From: an uncultured Blastocatellia bacterium
Lineage (GTDB): Bacteria > Acidobacteriota > Blastocatellia > HR10
DNA: 57,141 nucleotides
Direction of reading: 5' to 3'
Assembly (NCBI GenBank): GCA_937934295.1
Contig: CALHAI010000020.1
Coordinates: 1 to 57,141 of the forward strand
Below are positions 19,530 to 30,106 of this stretch, one piece after another. The notes under the pieces are model-generated. The model worked only from the letters and a program-made list of their open reading frames with translations, searched no databases and had not been told where the DNA came from. Position numbers and translations under genes: made by a program. Each line of letters starts with the position of its first letter. Position 1 is the stretch's first letter.

Positions 19530-19580
19530 GAAAATTACGAAATTGCCAGCGATCAGATGCAGATACCGTTCGACGGTCAT
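19530..19580 (-). pseudogene. Start of a DUF2892-type membrane protein, truncated
   Basis: ATG 19580 with GGAGGGAG upstream starts [17 protein letters not shown], the characteristic N-terminus of DUF2892 inner-membrane proteins often found with rhodanese and RND efflux genes. After 17 residues the similarity ends and the frame runs into the TolC-like remnant. Confidence 0.45.
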
Positions 19581-19613
19581 GGCCGTCTCCCTCCTTCCCG
19601 ATTGATCGTTCAC

Positions 19614-20013
19614 ATCCTGAAGGATCCAAACGCCGAAGGGCTATTCGCTGAGCGAGGGGAGAAAATCTTCGGCCAGGCGTTTGAAAGGAGGCCTCCTTCT
19701 TCCTCCCCTCGCCCTTCTCGTAAGCACCGATGTGGGGTCGGTACCGGCCCGGGGATATTCCTCTCGTACGCCGCGCGTCGCATATGGCTTGACTTTCCCG
19801 AAGACCTCTGAGATCATGGGGGCCGCATGGAGAGTCGTAACCGTAGTGGGCAAACCGCCTTTCCAAGGAGGCCCCATCTCGACTTTCGGCTCGAGATAAG
19901 AGAATTGGGCCTTTGGGAAGCCGCGGCAGGGAGGGCATGTCCGGCATGAGAGAGTGGCACGATTAAGTCAGCTCTTCCGTGGATACCGCTGAGCTGGATC
20001 GCTGGAGGGAACG
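19614..20013. other. 400 bases without a gene
   Basis: No frame here is convincing on either strand. A 78-codon leftward frame (19641-19877) has Pro/Arg-rich content and no recognisable domain. The stretch probably held the 5' end or regulator of the lost efflux operon. The last bases carry the SD (GGAGG) of the gene at 20014. Confidence 0.4.
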
Positions 20014-20928
20014 ATGAAACGCCTGAGCATTGCGATCCTGTTCCTCTTAGGAAGTGGAGGATTGGTTCTCGCCCACGACCTTTTCTTGAAACTGGACATC
20101 TACGCCTTGGCGCCACGCGCGCGAGCGCGGGTGTGGGTGTTCAATGGGACGTTCGAGCAGAGCGAGGCGGCCGTTGCACGCGCTCGCGTCGTCGAGATCG
20201 TTCTGCTCACGCCCGTGGGCAGGCGGCGTGTGCCAGTGGAGGCGTGGCAAGAGGAGGGTGCGCGCTCGCTCTTTGAGGTGGAGACGGGAGAGGCGGGCAC
20301 ATATGTGGCGGGCGTAGCTCTGGCGCCGCGCGAGATCACGCTGACGGCCGAGCAGTTCAACGCTTATCTCGAACATGAAGGGCTTTCGGATATGCTCGCC
20401 TGGCGTCGTCAAAAGGGGGAGCTGCAGAAGGGGGCGCGCGAACGCTATGCGAAATACGCGAAGGTGATCTTCCAAGTGGGGGAGCAGCGCACGGAAGCCT
20501 TTCGACAACCGCTCGGCTATCCGGTGGAGATCGTGCTGGAGGAGCACCCGTTGGATTTGCAGGTGGGGGGCGTGCTGCGGGTCAAGTGTCTGAAAGATGG
20601 GCGGCCGCTTCCGCAGCAAGTGGTATTCGCGGGATGGGAGGGAGCAGCGCCATTGAGGGCGCGAACGGATGCCAAGGGAGTCGCTCGCTTTGAGATCAAG
20701 AAGGCCGGGACGTGGTACGTCAAATTCATCCACATGGTGCCGGCCTCGGACTCACATCTTGAGTATCAATCCTGGTGGGCGACGTTGACGTTTGAGATCG
20801 CACCACGAGGCGACCAAAAAGGTCCAGAGAGCGAGAAAAAGTCCTCCTCTCACATCCCGCACCTGCAGGTCAGGCCGGATAGGAGAGGTCTTCTTGCGAG
20901 GACGGGCAAGAATCTCTCTAGGGATTAA
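20014..20928 (+). CDS. DUF4198-like exported protein
   Basis: A 304-residue protein with a clear signal peptide (MKRLSIAILFLLGSGGLVLA, cleavage before HDLFLKL). The mature start AHDLFLKLDIYALAP and the FNGTFEQSE motif are typical of DUF4198, a periplasmic beta-sandwich family often near metal uptake or TonB genes. A second carbohydrate-binding-like sandwich (PLDLQVGGVLRVKCLKDGRP...GVARFEI...GTWYVKFIHMV) follows. The last 35 residues are charged and look non-domain. His-rich starts (AHD) in this family have been linked to Ni/Co handling, but no metal role is shown here. Confidence 0.75.
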   Translation: MKRLSIAILFLLGSGGLVLAHDLFLKLDIYALAPRARARVWVFNGTFEQSEAAVARARVVEIVLLTPVGRRRVPVEAWQEEGARSLFEVETGEAGTYVAGVALAPREITLTAEQFNAYLEHEGLSDMLAWRRQKGELQKGARERYAKYAKVIFQVGEQRTEAFRQPLGYPVEIVLEEHPLDLQVGGVLRVKCLKDGRPLPQQVVFAGWEGAAPLRARTDAKGVARFEIKKAGTWYVKFIHMVPASDSHLEYQSWWATLTFEIAPRGDQKGPESEKKSSSHIPHLQVRPDRRGLLARTGKNLSRD

Positions 20929-21039
20929 AAGTCGAACGCTCAGCGGAGCCCGGTTCCATGGGGGCCTCACCCGAGCACGGGTGCGCCTCGTGTGCCGAAT
21001 GAAAGGGGGAGATCCCCATAGGAGCGCGTCGCATGTGCG

Positions 21040-22830
<1,791 letters not shown>

Positions 22831-22901
22831 TCAAGATCGGCCTTTTGGGTTGCCGAAGAGCTCTGGTGTTTGACAGGACGCAGTATCCGCCTCGAAAGAG
22901 A

Positions 22902-22950
22902 GTGGCGGAGGGAAGCGGGATTTCTTTCTCGCCCACCTCTCCTCCGCCAC
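22902..22950. terminator. Long-arm inverted repeat downstream of the TonB receptor
   Basis: GTGGCGGAGG (22902-22911) and CCTCCGCCAC (22941-22950) are perfect 10-bp arms around 29 nt. Placed 47 nt after the receptor's stop on the leftward transcript; there is no good T-tract, so it may be a processing or stability hairpin. Confidence 0.4.
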
Positions 22951-22997
22951 GCTGTCCCGTTCTTTTTCGACCGCGACCCCTCGCTCACGGCAGTGGA

Positions 22998-25900
22998 TCA
23001 AAACTCCACGCGAAGGCCGAATTGGATCCGTCGTGGCGCATTGGCTTGACTGGTGATCACGCCGAAGTTGCGCGGATCGGTCAGCGAGAGGCTTGGATTG
23101 GCGAAGCTCACGTGATTGTCCACGTTGAAGAAGTCGAGGGAGAAGACGAAGTTCGCCGTCTCGGTGATCGTCGTCTTCTTCCCGACGGAGAGATTGACGT
23201 TCCAGCGTGGGAAGCCACGAAGCGGATTGGCGCGACCCGCCCGTCCATCCTGGCTGATCAGGACGCGCCGGAAGCTGTTGAAGGCCTTCTCCGGATCGGC
23301 GAAGCGATTCAACCCGGACCCTCCGCGCGTCGGGTCGCCATTGGTCCCGATGTTGTTTGATCCGGCGATACCTCGATGGACGTCATTGCCGAACGACTTC
23401 GGATTGACGGTGGGGATAGCTCCGGAGGAGAAGCCCAGAAAGAGGCTTCCGCCCCATACGCCAGGTCCTTGAACAACGACAAGCGGATCTCCGCTTTGAG
23501 CTGTGAAGATGCCCGAAACATACCAGCCGCCGACGAGCTTGTCGAGAGCCGCCGACCTGACGTTGACGGATCGGCCTCGGCCGAAGGGGAGATCGTAAAG
23601 CCAGGTCGCATTCAACATGTGCGTGAGGTCGAAGGGCGAAGGCCCGTACTCCGCATCGAGATTGAAATTATTGGGCATGACGCTGGCCGCATTCTGGATG
23701 ACGCCGAATTGATCCAAGGAGCGAGAGAACGTGTAATTGACCGTGTAGGTGAGCCCGTGAGACAGGCGTTTGCGCACGGTCAGAAAGAGCGCGTTGTAGT
23801 TCGAGCGTCCTGTCGAAGCTCGCAGAAAGAGCGTACGTGCCAGATAGTTATTGAACGGGGGCAATCCGGCGAGCATGCGGTTCATGTCAATGGTCAGAAA
23901 GACGTTGTTGAGGTTCCCATTGATGAAGTTCGAAGCTTGGGCCGCCGCCAGCGCGCGCGTTCCTCCGGGGACTTGATTCTCGAACCAGGGCTGTGGCGTC
24001 ACGTTGGCGGCAGGGACACCTCGACGTAGCTCGCTCGCCACGGCATCAAATGCCTGAGCGAACGTCTGTCCCGAAGTCAGATCCACATGCATGTACGGGA
24101 CTTGGCCAAAGCTCATGCTCTGCGTCAGCTTGCTCGCATATCGCCCCACATACCCGAGCTCCAAAAGCATGTTGCCCGGAAGCTCGCGTTGCCATGTGAG
24201 GTCGAACGCGTGATTCTGACCGACTTCGATCCGAGGATCCAGCTGGAAGGAGAGGATCTCCGGAAAAAGCTGAAGCTGGCCGCGCGCATCCACACCCCAG
24301 AACGGGGCTACCGGAACCGTCCGTTGTGGGACAGTGGGGATGGGGATCGTTCCATCCACGCCCACGCGGAATCCGCCAAGAGCGGGATTTGAGCTACTGG
24401 CCGTGCAACCGGGACCGCCGGCGCCTGTGGCGTTGCAGCGTGGAGCGCTCACGTTGATCGTCTGCGCGAAAGCGACGCCGAGCGTGGGGATGATCACGCT
24501 CTGAACGGTGTTCTGACGATCATAGATGAGGCTGTATCCGCCGCGCAGGACCGTCTTCCGATTGCCGAACAGAATACCCAGTAGCCCCTTCTCGAAAGTC
24601 GGATTCCACGCCACAGAGATACGCGGACCGATGTTGTTCCAGTCCACATCGAAGACGCGATCGCGCTCGGAGAAGTTGATGGGCACGAAGGCGATGGGTG
24701 GATTGAAGATCTTCCCGGCTCGCGCCGCTCGCTCCCTGTTCTTGAAGAAAGTCAAGGCCGTTTGTTCCTCCAGCGTGAGGCCATCCACCTGGATGCTTTG
24801 TCGGCCCAACTTCTCCACGGGCGCCGTTTGCCACCCGTAGTTGATGCCATAGCTGATCGTCAGCGACGGATGGAGTCTCCAGACATCCTGGAAGTAAAAT
24901 TCCGGCGCCCAAAGTTTAGTATCCGCTTCCAGCAGTGAACCAAAGGGGAGCGGCTTGAAGTTTCCATCCCACACAGCCATGACGCTGACGTTATCAATGA
25001 TCCCCAAGGTGGCTGCATAGAGCCGGTTCCATTGCCGGACGTCAGCCGTCAGCAGGCAATTCTGCGTCACCGTCGCGCTACAAGTTGGTGGTCGAGCGCT
25101 CGCCGGGATGACGATAGCTCCAAGATCGGAATCGATCTGCGCGACCAAAGCCCCAAGCGCGCCTAGGACTTTATCGTCTCGCAGGTGAAGCGTCGGCAAA
25201 TACCGCACGTGCATTCCGAATTGAAACATGTGACGCGCCTTCAACCACGTGAGATCGGCATTCCACTGGAACGTTCGGGCATCGGTGATCTGCTTACGGG
25301 CCACTTGGGTATCCACGTCAATGGGCTCGGAGAGCAGGCTGTTGAATCCCCCCAACGCGCCGAGGTCGAGCGCGATGTGGCCGGCCGGAGTATTTGTTCC
25401 TGGGATGTTCAAAAAGGCCGCCGATTGATTGGGGCGAAAGCGATCCGTCGCCGTGCGTTGCCGGACCCATCCGAACCGAAATTCGCCCGTCAGATTCGGC
25501 GTGAAGTTCCCCGTCAATCCTGCCGTGACCATGTTCTGACGCAAGGGGAATTGTTCGCGACTCTCGACGTTTCCACCGATGATCGAAAGCAGGTTCGATC
25601 CGTTCTGCAACTGTCCGAGATATCGGAGGGCGGCGTCCAAGCGCCACGTGCTCGTCAGATTGATGTCCATCCGTGCGTTGTAATAGTTGTTGTTCAGCGG
25701 CACGCGAACGGTGCTCCGAAATCCGATCGTGTTCAATCCATCGCCGGAAGCCGGATCGTTTCCCGCGGGCATCTTCGCCCAGAGGGCGGAGATCGTCGGG
25801 CTGAGCCCGATCCCGCGCGGATCGCAGGGTTGGTCTCCGGTCGAACCACAGAGCCGTGCGGTCGCCAAGTCATAGGAGACGATGTTCCCCGAGGCATCGC

Positions 25901-26885
25901 GGAACCGCAGGATCCCTCGCCGCAGTGTCTCCGTCGGGACGATTCGCAGAATCGAGGCGTTGTTCGGGAAACGGCGCCCTTCGTAGTTCAGGAAGAAGAA
26001 CGCTCGGTTGCGCCAGGGCACGACCGGGCCACCCACGTTGAATCCGAATCGGTGATCCTTCTCCTCCGGTTTGCGAATGCGATTGCGGTTATTCGTCCAA
26101 CTGTTGGCGTTGAGGTTGTCGTTCTGGTGATACCAGTAGATCGCTCCGTGAAATTCGTTCGAACCGCGCCGGCTGATGATCGCGACCTGCCCTCCGGCGC
26201 CACGTCCGAATATGGCATTGGGATTGGCGACGGCCACTCGAAATTCCTCCACACCATCTACCGGAAGCGGGATGAATGTGCCAAGCCCGCCGACAACTTG
26301 ATTGGTCACGTCAATACCATCCAAGGTGAAAGTGCTCTGGTCGCTCCGCGATCCGGCCACTTGGCCTGCGGGCGTCACCAGAGGTTGTAGCGTGAGTAAT
26401 TCGTTGGCTTGTCGCGTGACCGTCGGCAATCTCGGCAGCTCCCGACCGGAGATGACATTTCCGACTGTCGAGTCCGTCTTCTGTAGTTCGGCCCCTACGC
26501 CAGCCGTCACCTCGACCGTCTCCACCATCTCGCCGACTTCAAGTGTGATGTTCACCGTGTAGGACTTCGCCACGTCCACCTTCAACGAGGGGACGATGCC
26601 CTGACGAAATCCTGACATGGTGACCGTGAGCTTGTACACGCCGGGTAAGACGTGAGGGAACACATAGCCGCCTGTCCCATCCGTCACCCGCCGGGCCCGC
26701 TCGTTCGTCGCGAGGTTGAGCAACTCGACTTCGGCACCCGCGATGACGGCTCCCGCCGGATCGGTCACCGTCCCAGAGATCAAGGCCGTCGTGGCCGTCT
26801 GAGCCAACGCAAGAGCACAGAGGGCCATTCCCATGCTCACTGCGAGCGGCAGACGACACGCGCCACCTTTTCTCAGTCGTCGCAT
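22998..26885 (-). CDS. Oar-type TonB-dependent outer-membrane receptor with carboxypeptidase-regulatory-like domain
   Basis: A 1295-residue receptor. A signal peptide is followed by a carboxypeptidase-regulatory-like domain at about 30-115 (ISGTVTDPAGAVIAGAEVEL, TNERARRVTDGTGGYVFPHV). The plug domain (about 140-260) has FTLDGIDVTNQVVGG and GRGAGGQVAIISRRGSNEFH. A barrel of about 1000 residues ends in the aromatic FGLRVEF. Such giant receptors are the main TonB class in Acidobacteriota and are thought to bind polysaccharide or protein ligands; the ligand here is unknown. AGGAGG precedes ATG 26885, and a promoter lies 37 nt upstream. No partner SusD gene is present. Confidence 0.93.
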   Translation of the reverse strand: MRRLRKGGACRLPLAVSMGMALCALALAQTATTALISGTVTDPAGAVIAGAEVELLNLATNERARRVTDGTGGYVFPHVLPGVYKLTVTMSGFRQGIVPSLKVDVAKSYTVNITLEVGEMVETVEVTAGVGAELQKTDSTVGNVISGRELPRLPTVTRQANELLTLQPLVTPAGQVAGSRSDQSTFTLDGIDVTNQVVGGLGTFIPLPVDGVEEFRVAVANPNAIFGRGAGGQVAIISRRGSNEFHGAIYWYHQNDNLNANSWTNNRNRIRKPEEKDHRFGFNVGGPVVPWRNRAFFFLNYEGRRFPNNASILRIVPTETLRRGILRFRDASGNIVSYDLATARLCGSTGDQPCDPRGIGLSPTISALWAKMPAGNDPASGDGLNTIGFRSTVRVPLNNNYYNARMDINLTSTWRLDAALRYLGQLQNGSNLLSIIGGNVESREQFPLRQNMVTAGLTGNFTPNLTGEFRFGWVRQRTATDRFRPNQSAAFLNIPGTNTPAGHIALDLGALGGFNSLLSEPIDVDTQVARKQITDARTFQWNADLTWLKARHMFQFGMHVRYLPTLHLRDDKVLGALGALVAQIDSDLGAIVIPASARPPTCSATVTQNCLLTADVRQWNRLYAATLGIIDNVSVMAVWDGNFKPLPFGSLLEADTKLWAPEFYFQDVWRLHPSLTISYGINYGWQTAPVEKLGRQSIQVDGLTLEEQTALTFFKNRERAARAGKIFNPPIAFVPINFSERDRVFDVDWNNIGPRISVAWNPTFEKGLLGILFGNRKTVLRGGYSLIYDRQNTVQSVIIPTLGVAFAQTINVSAPRCNATGAGGPGCTASSSNPALGGFRVGVDGTIPIPTVPQRTVPVAPFWGVDARGQLQLFPEILSFQLDPRIEVGQNHAFDLTWQRELPGNMLLELGYVGRYASKLTQSMSFGQVPYMHVDLTSGQTFAQAFDAVASELRRGVPAANVTPQPWFENQVPGGTRALAAAQASNFINGNLNNVFLTIDMNRMLAGLPPFNNYLARTLFLRASTGRSNYNALFLTVRKRLSHGLTYTVNYTFSRSLDQFGVIQNAASVMPNNFNLDAEYGPSPFDLTHMLNATWLYDLPFGRGRSVNVRSAALDKLVGGWYVSGIFTAQSGDPLVVVQGPGVWGGSLFLGFSSGAIPTVNPKSFGNDVHRGIAGSNNIGTNGDPTRGGSGLNRFADPEKAFNSFRRVLISQDGRAGRANPLRGFPRWNVNLSVGKKTTITETANFVFSLDFFNVDNHVSFANPSLSLTDPRNFGVITSQANAPRRIQFGLRVEF

Positions 26886-26921
26886 AGCCTTTCCTCCTCG
26901 TGTGATCTTCGGTTCGGGCCC

Positions 26922-26949
26922 ATTCTATTCTAATTTCGACGAAAGTCAA
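26922..26949 (-). promoter_or_regulatory. Promoter of the TonB receptor gene
   Basis: On the - strand TTGACT (26949-26944), 16-nt spacer, TAGAAT (26927-26922), about 30 nt of leader before ATG 26885. Confidence 0.55.
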
Positions 26950-26978
26950 GCAAAAGGAATACCGCAACACAAGTTCCG

Positions 26979-27013
26979 AATCGGCAATCTCTTAACTTGG
27001 AGAATTGCCGATT
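26979..27013. repeat. Perfect inverted repeat upstream of the TonB receptor promoter
   Basis: AATCGGCAAT (26979-26988) and ATTGCCGATT (27004-27013), 10-bp perfect arms with a 15-nt centre that itself holds CTC/GAG. It sits 30 nt above the receptor's -35 box in the otherwise unoccupied 308-nt gap to the divergent hydrolase gene. Candidate operator or activator site, or a transcribed hairpin. Confidence 0.5.
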
Positions 27014-27147
27014 TTCAATATTCATGCGTAATTTTGCATATCCAAGGGGATGAGTCGCTCCGTGACCTGATCAGCGGGATCGCCCTCCCCTGACGTCCTC
27101 CGCGCTGGCAAACGCGTTCGTTCTCGTTTCTGGATATGAAGCGGGGG

Positions 27148-27153
27148 TATAAT
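27148..27153 (+). promoter_or_regulatory. Consensus -10 box of the beta-lactamase-like gene
   Basis: A perfect TATAAT about 40 nt before ATG 27194. No good -35 hexamer stands at 16-18 nt, so an activator may be needed. Confidence 0.4.
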
Positions 27154-27193
27154 ACTGCCTCCCGGAGGGGGATCCTATAGAGGAGGTGAGGGG

Positions 27194-28129
27194 ATGATGC
27201 GCCAACGAACGACTCGGCTCTGGGCTTTGGGACATGGGGTGTTCGCCGTCGCGGTGGTCCTCATCGGATTTCCCATTCAAGAGGAGAATGTGAGGATCAT
27301 TCGCGAGAAGACCGAAGCGCGACTTCGGGAGATCGTCGCGAGCGCGCGCGGGGCGATGGGGCTCGTCGTCGTGGATCTGGTGAGCGGTGAGCGATTGGCC
27401 ATCAACGAGAATCTCACGTTCCCGCAAGGGAGCGCGATCAAGATCCCCATTCTCATGGAGGTCTACAAGCAAGCGCACGAAGGACGGTTTCGGCTGACGG
27501 ATCGGCGACGTGTCCAGAAGACGTCTCTGGTCGGAGGGAGTGGGATCTTGAAGGAGTTCGGCGACGGAATGTCCGAGCTGAGTATCTACGATTTGTGCGT
27601 GTTGATGATCGTGCTGAGCGATAATACGGCGACCAATATGCTCATTGATCTCGTCGGGATGGAGAACGTCAATCGAACGATGGCTTCGCTCGGGCTCGTG
27701 CGAACGCGCCTGCAGCGGAGGATGATCGATGCGGCGGCTTCGGCGCGTGGCGCCGAGAACCTCTCGACGCCGGCCGAGGCGGCGCGCCTCATGGAGATCC
27801 TCTATCGCGGCGAGTTCATCAGTCGTGAGGTCTGCGAAGCGATCCTCGCCATCTTGAAGAAGCCGAAGCGAACGGCCTTGAGTTCGGGATTACCCTCGGA
27901 TGTGGTCCTCGCTTCAAAGCCGGGCGGCATCCCTGGGGTCTCGACCGAATGGGCGATCGTCTATCTCAAAGAGCGCCCCTATGTGCTCGTCGTCATGGAG
28001 AACTATGGGATAGGTGAGGAGGCATCCACTGCCTTCCGGGATATCTCGCGAACCGTATACGACTATTTCTGGCGGTTGGGGAGAGCGACGCGCTACGGGA
28101 CATATGTGGATCCCACGCTTTTGAGATGA
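27194..28129 (+). CDS. Class A beta-lactamase-like serine hydrolase
   Basis: A 311-residue exported protein (N-terminal hydrophobic segment about 8-28) of the penicillin-binding/beta-lactamase fold. The three class A motifs are present as Ser80-Ala-Ile-Lys83, Ser142-Asp-Asn144 and Lys242-Pro-Gly244 (instead of KTG). The omega-loop that should carry the deacylating Glu (ExxLN) reads RRMIDAAASARGAENLSTP, so Glu166 is missing and fast beta-lactam turnover is unlikely. It may be an esterase or a murein-related DD-peptidase. The SD GGAGG precedes ATG 27194. It is divergent from the TonB receptor. Confidence 0.85.
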   Translation: MMRQRTTRLWALGHGVFAVAVVLIGFPIQEENVRIIREKTEARLREIVASARGAMGLVVVDLVSGERLAINENLTFPQGSAIKIPILMEVYKQAHEGRFRLTDRRRVQKTSLVGGSGILKEFGDGMSELSIYDLCVLMIVLSDNTATNMLIDLVGMENVNRTMASLGLVRTRLQRRMIDAAASARGAENLSTPAEAARLMEILYRGEFISREVCEAILAILKKPKRTALSSGLPSDVVLASKPGGIPGVSTEWAIVYLKERPYVLVVMENYGIGEEASTAFRDISRTVYDYFWRLGRATRYGTYVDPTLLR

Positions 28130-28157
28130 GAGCGAGCTCGCCGGCATTCCGATCGCC

Positions 28158-29306
28158 TTAGACCTTAAGGAAGATGCGCTTGCGGTAAAGGAGAGCCATC
28201 GGCGCGAGCCAGGTCGTCATATAGGCCAGTGCGAAAAGGAGCGATCCCTTCCACGAGCCAGCCCATGAGGCGAAGAGGGTCTCATACAGGTAGGTCTTCA
28301 ATGGGATCGCGATGCCATCCGGCCGAGTGACTCGGTACAGCACCATCAGACGCGCCATAAGCCCTGACAGCACGAAGACGGTGATCGGATTCATCCCGAA
28401 GATGAGGAACGGCAGGAACGGCCGACGAAGCCCTCTCACTTCGACGAGCCAAAAGCAAGCGGCAAGGGAGAGCAACGCCATCCCACCGGTGAAGACGGCA
28501 TAGGAGCTGGTCCAGAGGTTCTTGTTGATCGGGAACCAGCGGTCCAGCGCTTGTCCAAGAACAACACCGACGATTCCTGCGCCGATCAGTCCGAGCGTCT
28601 TCTCTCGCGCCGTTCGGGATGAAGTGAGCCAATAGGTGGTCAATACGCCGAAGAGCGTCGTGGCGATGGCCGGGATCGTGCTCAGGATTCCTTCCGGATC
28701 CCAAGTCGGCCGATAAAGGTGTCCATGAAGAAGTCGGTTATCCAAATAGGCGGCGAGGTTCCCTTCCTGCGTGAGTATGCCCGCTCCGTAGCCAGGAACC
28801 GGCACGAGCTTCATCATCGCCCAATAGACGACGAGCAGCATCAGGGCCGCGATCGCTTGTCCCTTCGCTTTCGTCTTCATGACGATGAGAGCCGCGAAGA
28901 AGTAACAGAGCCCGATTCGTTGCAAGACTCCGGGGACGCGAATCCGTGAGAGATCGAAATGGGGGAATCCGTTTAAGAACAGGCCAAGGGTGAAGAGAAT
29001 GAGCGTACGACGAACAATATGCCCCCAGATCGCGCGTCGGCTCTCACCACGAGCGAGACGTCGTCCAAGGGCAAGGGGGATCGCCACGCCCATGATGAAG
29101 AGGAAGAAGGGGAAGATCAGATCCGTTGGCGTCCATCCGTGCCACTCGGCGTGCGCCAGCGGCGGATATACGTAGCTCCAACTGCCCGGATTGTTCACCA
29201 CGATCATGCCTGCGATGGTGATCCCGCGAAAGACATCGAGCGAGACCATCCGCTCGCTCGTGGAGACGATCGCGGGCGGATCAAGAGGATGCGATCGCAC
29301 GTTCAT
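28158..29306 (-). CDS. Membrane acyltransferase of the DUF5009/heparan-alpha-glucosaminide acetyltransferase type
   Basis: A 382-residue polytopic protein with about 10-11 membrane helices. The start RMVSLDVFRGITIAGMIVVNNPGSW and the following HAEWHGWTPTDLIFPFFLFIMG are the family signature (NagX/COG4299). The His in the HAEWHGW motif is the presumed catalytic region. Relatives acetylate glucosamine-type sugars across the membrane from cytoplasmic acetyl-CoA. GGGAG precedes ATG 29306. No sugar-catabolic genes are adjacent, so the substrate is open. Confidence 0.88.
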   Translation of the reverse strand: MNVRSHPLDPPAIVSTSERMVSLDVFRGITIAGMIVVNNPGSWSYVYPPLAHAEWHGWTPTDLIFPFFLFIMGVAIPLALGRRLARGESRRAIWGHIVRRTLILFTLGLFLNGFPHFDLSRIRVPGVLQRIGLCYFFAALIVMKTKAKGQAIAALMLLVVYWAMMKLVPVPGYGAGILTQEGNLAAYLDNRLLHGHLYRPTWDPEGILSTIPAIATTLFGVLTTYWLTSSRTAREKTLGLIGAGIVGVVLGQALDRWFPINKNLWTSSYAVFTGGMALLSLAACFWLVEVRGLRRPFLPFLIFGMNPITVFVLSGLMARLMVLYRVTRPDGIAIPLKTYLYETLFASWAGSWKGSLLFALAYMTTWLAPMALLYRKRIFLKV

Positions 29307-29348
29307 CGAGGCTCCCTATCTTCGCTCTTACCGCTTCGACGCGACGCT

Positions 29349-29377
29349 ATCTTACCCGAGGGCTTCGAGGGAATCAA
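29349..29377 (-). promoter_or_regulatory. Promoter of the acyltransferase gene
   Basis: On the - strand TTGATT (29377-29372), 17-nt spacer, TAAGAT (29354-29349), about 35 nt of leader. Confidence 0.5.
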
Positions 29378-29615
29378 GGGGAGCCGGCTGCGTCGCCAGT
29401 GACTCCGAGGTTGCTTAGGAGGGCTGATTACCGGGTCTGCGTGAGTCGCCTCGGTTGAGGTGGGCTGCTTGGAATATATGAGTCTGATAATGAAAAAGCG
29501 TCGAGGAATGGGCAAAACCCTTGGGCGGAAGGCACGACGCTCGCCGAGCTGGAGTTGAAAGGACCTGAGTGACTCTGGGGCGAGGCCGCGGTTACTTTGA
29601 ATCTTCGTGGGCGAA

Positions 29616-29644
29616 TTGACGAACAAGGGAGGAGGCGCTAAAAT
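29616..29644 (+). promoter_or_regulatory. Promoter of tRNA-Glu(CTC)
   Basis: TTGACG (29616-29621), 17-nt spacer, TAAAAT (29639-29644); the tRNA begins 17 nt later. Confidence 0.65.
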
Positions 29645-29661
29645 TTCCTCCCGAAATGGGT

Positions 29662-29738
29662 GCCGCTATGGTGTAAGTGGTTAACACGCAGGCCTCTCAA
29701 GCCTGAGAGTGCGGGTTCAAGCCCCGCTAGCGGCACCA
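29662..29738 (+). tRNA. tRNA-Glu (anticodon CTC)
   Basis: Acceptor arm GCCGCTA/TAGCGGC, D-arm GTGT/ACAC, anticodon stem CAGGC/GCCTG around loop CTCTCAA (anticodon CTC, reads GAG), and T-arm GCGGG/CCCGC with TTCAAGC. Discriminator A, and CCA is encoded (29736-29738). All stems pair fully. Confidence 0.93.
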
Positions 29739-29925
29739 ACGTGCGCTCTTCGATTCTCCAAGGCCCTGCGGAAAAGCTCGTCCCTCATGCACAGCGAGTC
29801 TGCCAGAAGCCTCCATGTAACGAATGCGGTACATTCCGTACAGAGTCAACGCGATCTCCTGAGGAAGGCGTTTTCGCGGTGGCATAATGGGAGGGCGACG
29901 CACCTCTATCGGAGGGGAAAATTTT

Positions 29926-30004
29926 TGGCGTCGCCGGCGGGATTTGAACCCGCGAATCCTGGCTTGAAAGACCAGTGTGTTAGACCGGGCTTCACCACGG
30001 CGAC
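29926..30004 (-). tRNA. tRNA-Glu (anticodon TTC)
   Basis: Reading leftward: acceptor GTCGCCG/CGGCGAC, a D-arm with GTG/CAC and a long loop, anticodon stem CTGGT/GCCAG around loop CTTTCAA (anticodon TTC), T-arm GCGGG/CCCGC with TTCAAAT, discriminator G and encoded CCA (29928-29926). It faces the other Glu tRNA gene. Confidence 0.9.
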
Positions 30005-30014
30005 GCAGATTATA

Positions 30015-30043
30015 CTTTTAGCAAAACCTGGCCATTTTGGCAA
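30015..30043 (-). promoter_or_regulatory. Promoter of tRNA-Glu(TTC)
   Basis: On the - strand TTGCCA (30043-30038), 17-nt spacer ending TGC (extended -10), TAAAAG (30020-30015); transcription would start about 4 nt before the tRNA. A second AT-rich hexamer TATAAT (30014-30009) is too close to the mature end. Confidence 0.5.
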
Positions 30044-30106
30044 TCCCAGGCTGCAGCCTTAGCCGGTGAGACCTCCGCGTCACGGCGACCGAGCGGCACA
30101 GGGCGC

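Larger units (their letters stand above)
29307..29661. other. Intergenic stretch with two promoters and no gene
   Basis: It contains the leftward promoter of the acyltransferase (29349-29377) and the rightward tRNA-Glu promoter (29616-29644). The 238 bases between them show no convincing reading frame or repeat. Confidence 0.5.

Noticed and set aside
20968..20983. CACCCG-agca-CGGGTG hairpin between the DUF4198 gene and pyrG
   Set aside because: Only a 6-bp stem and no T-tract; too weak to call a terminator.
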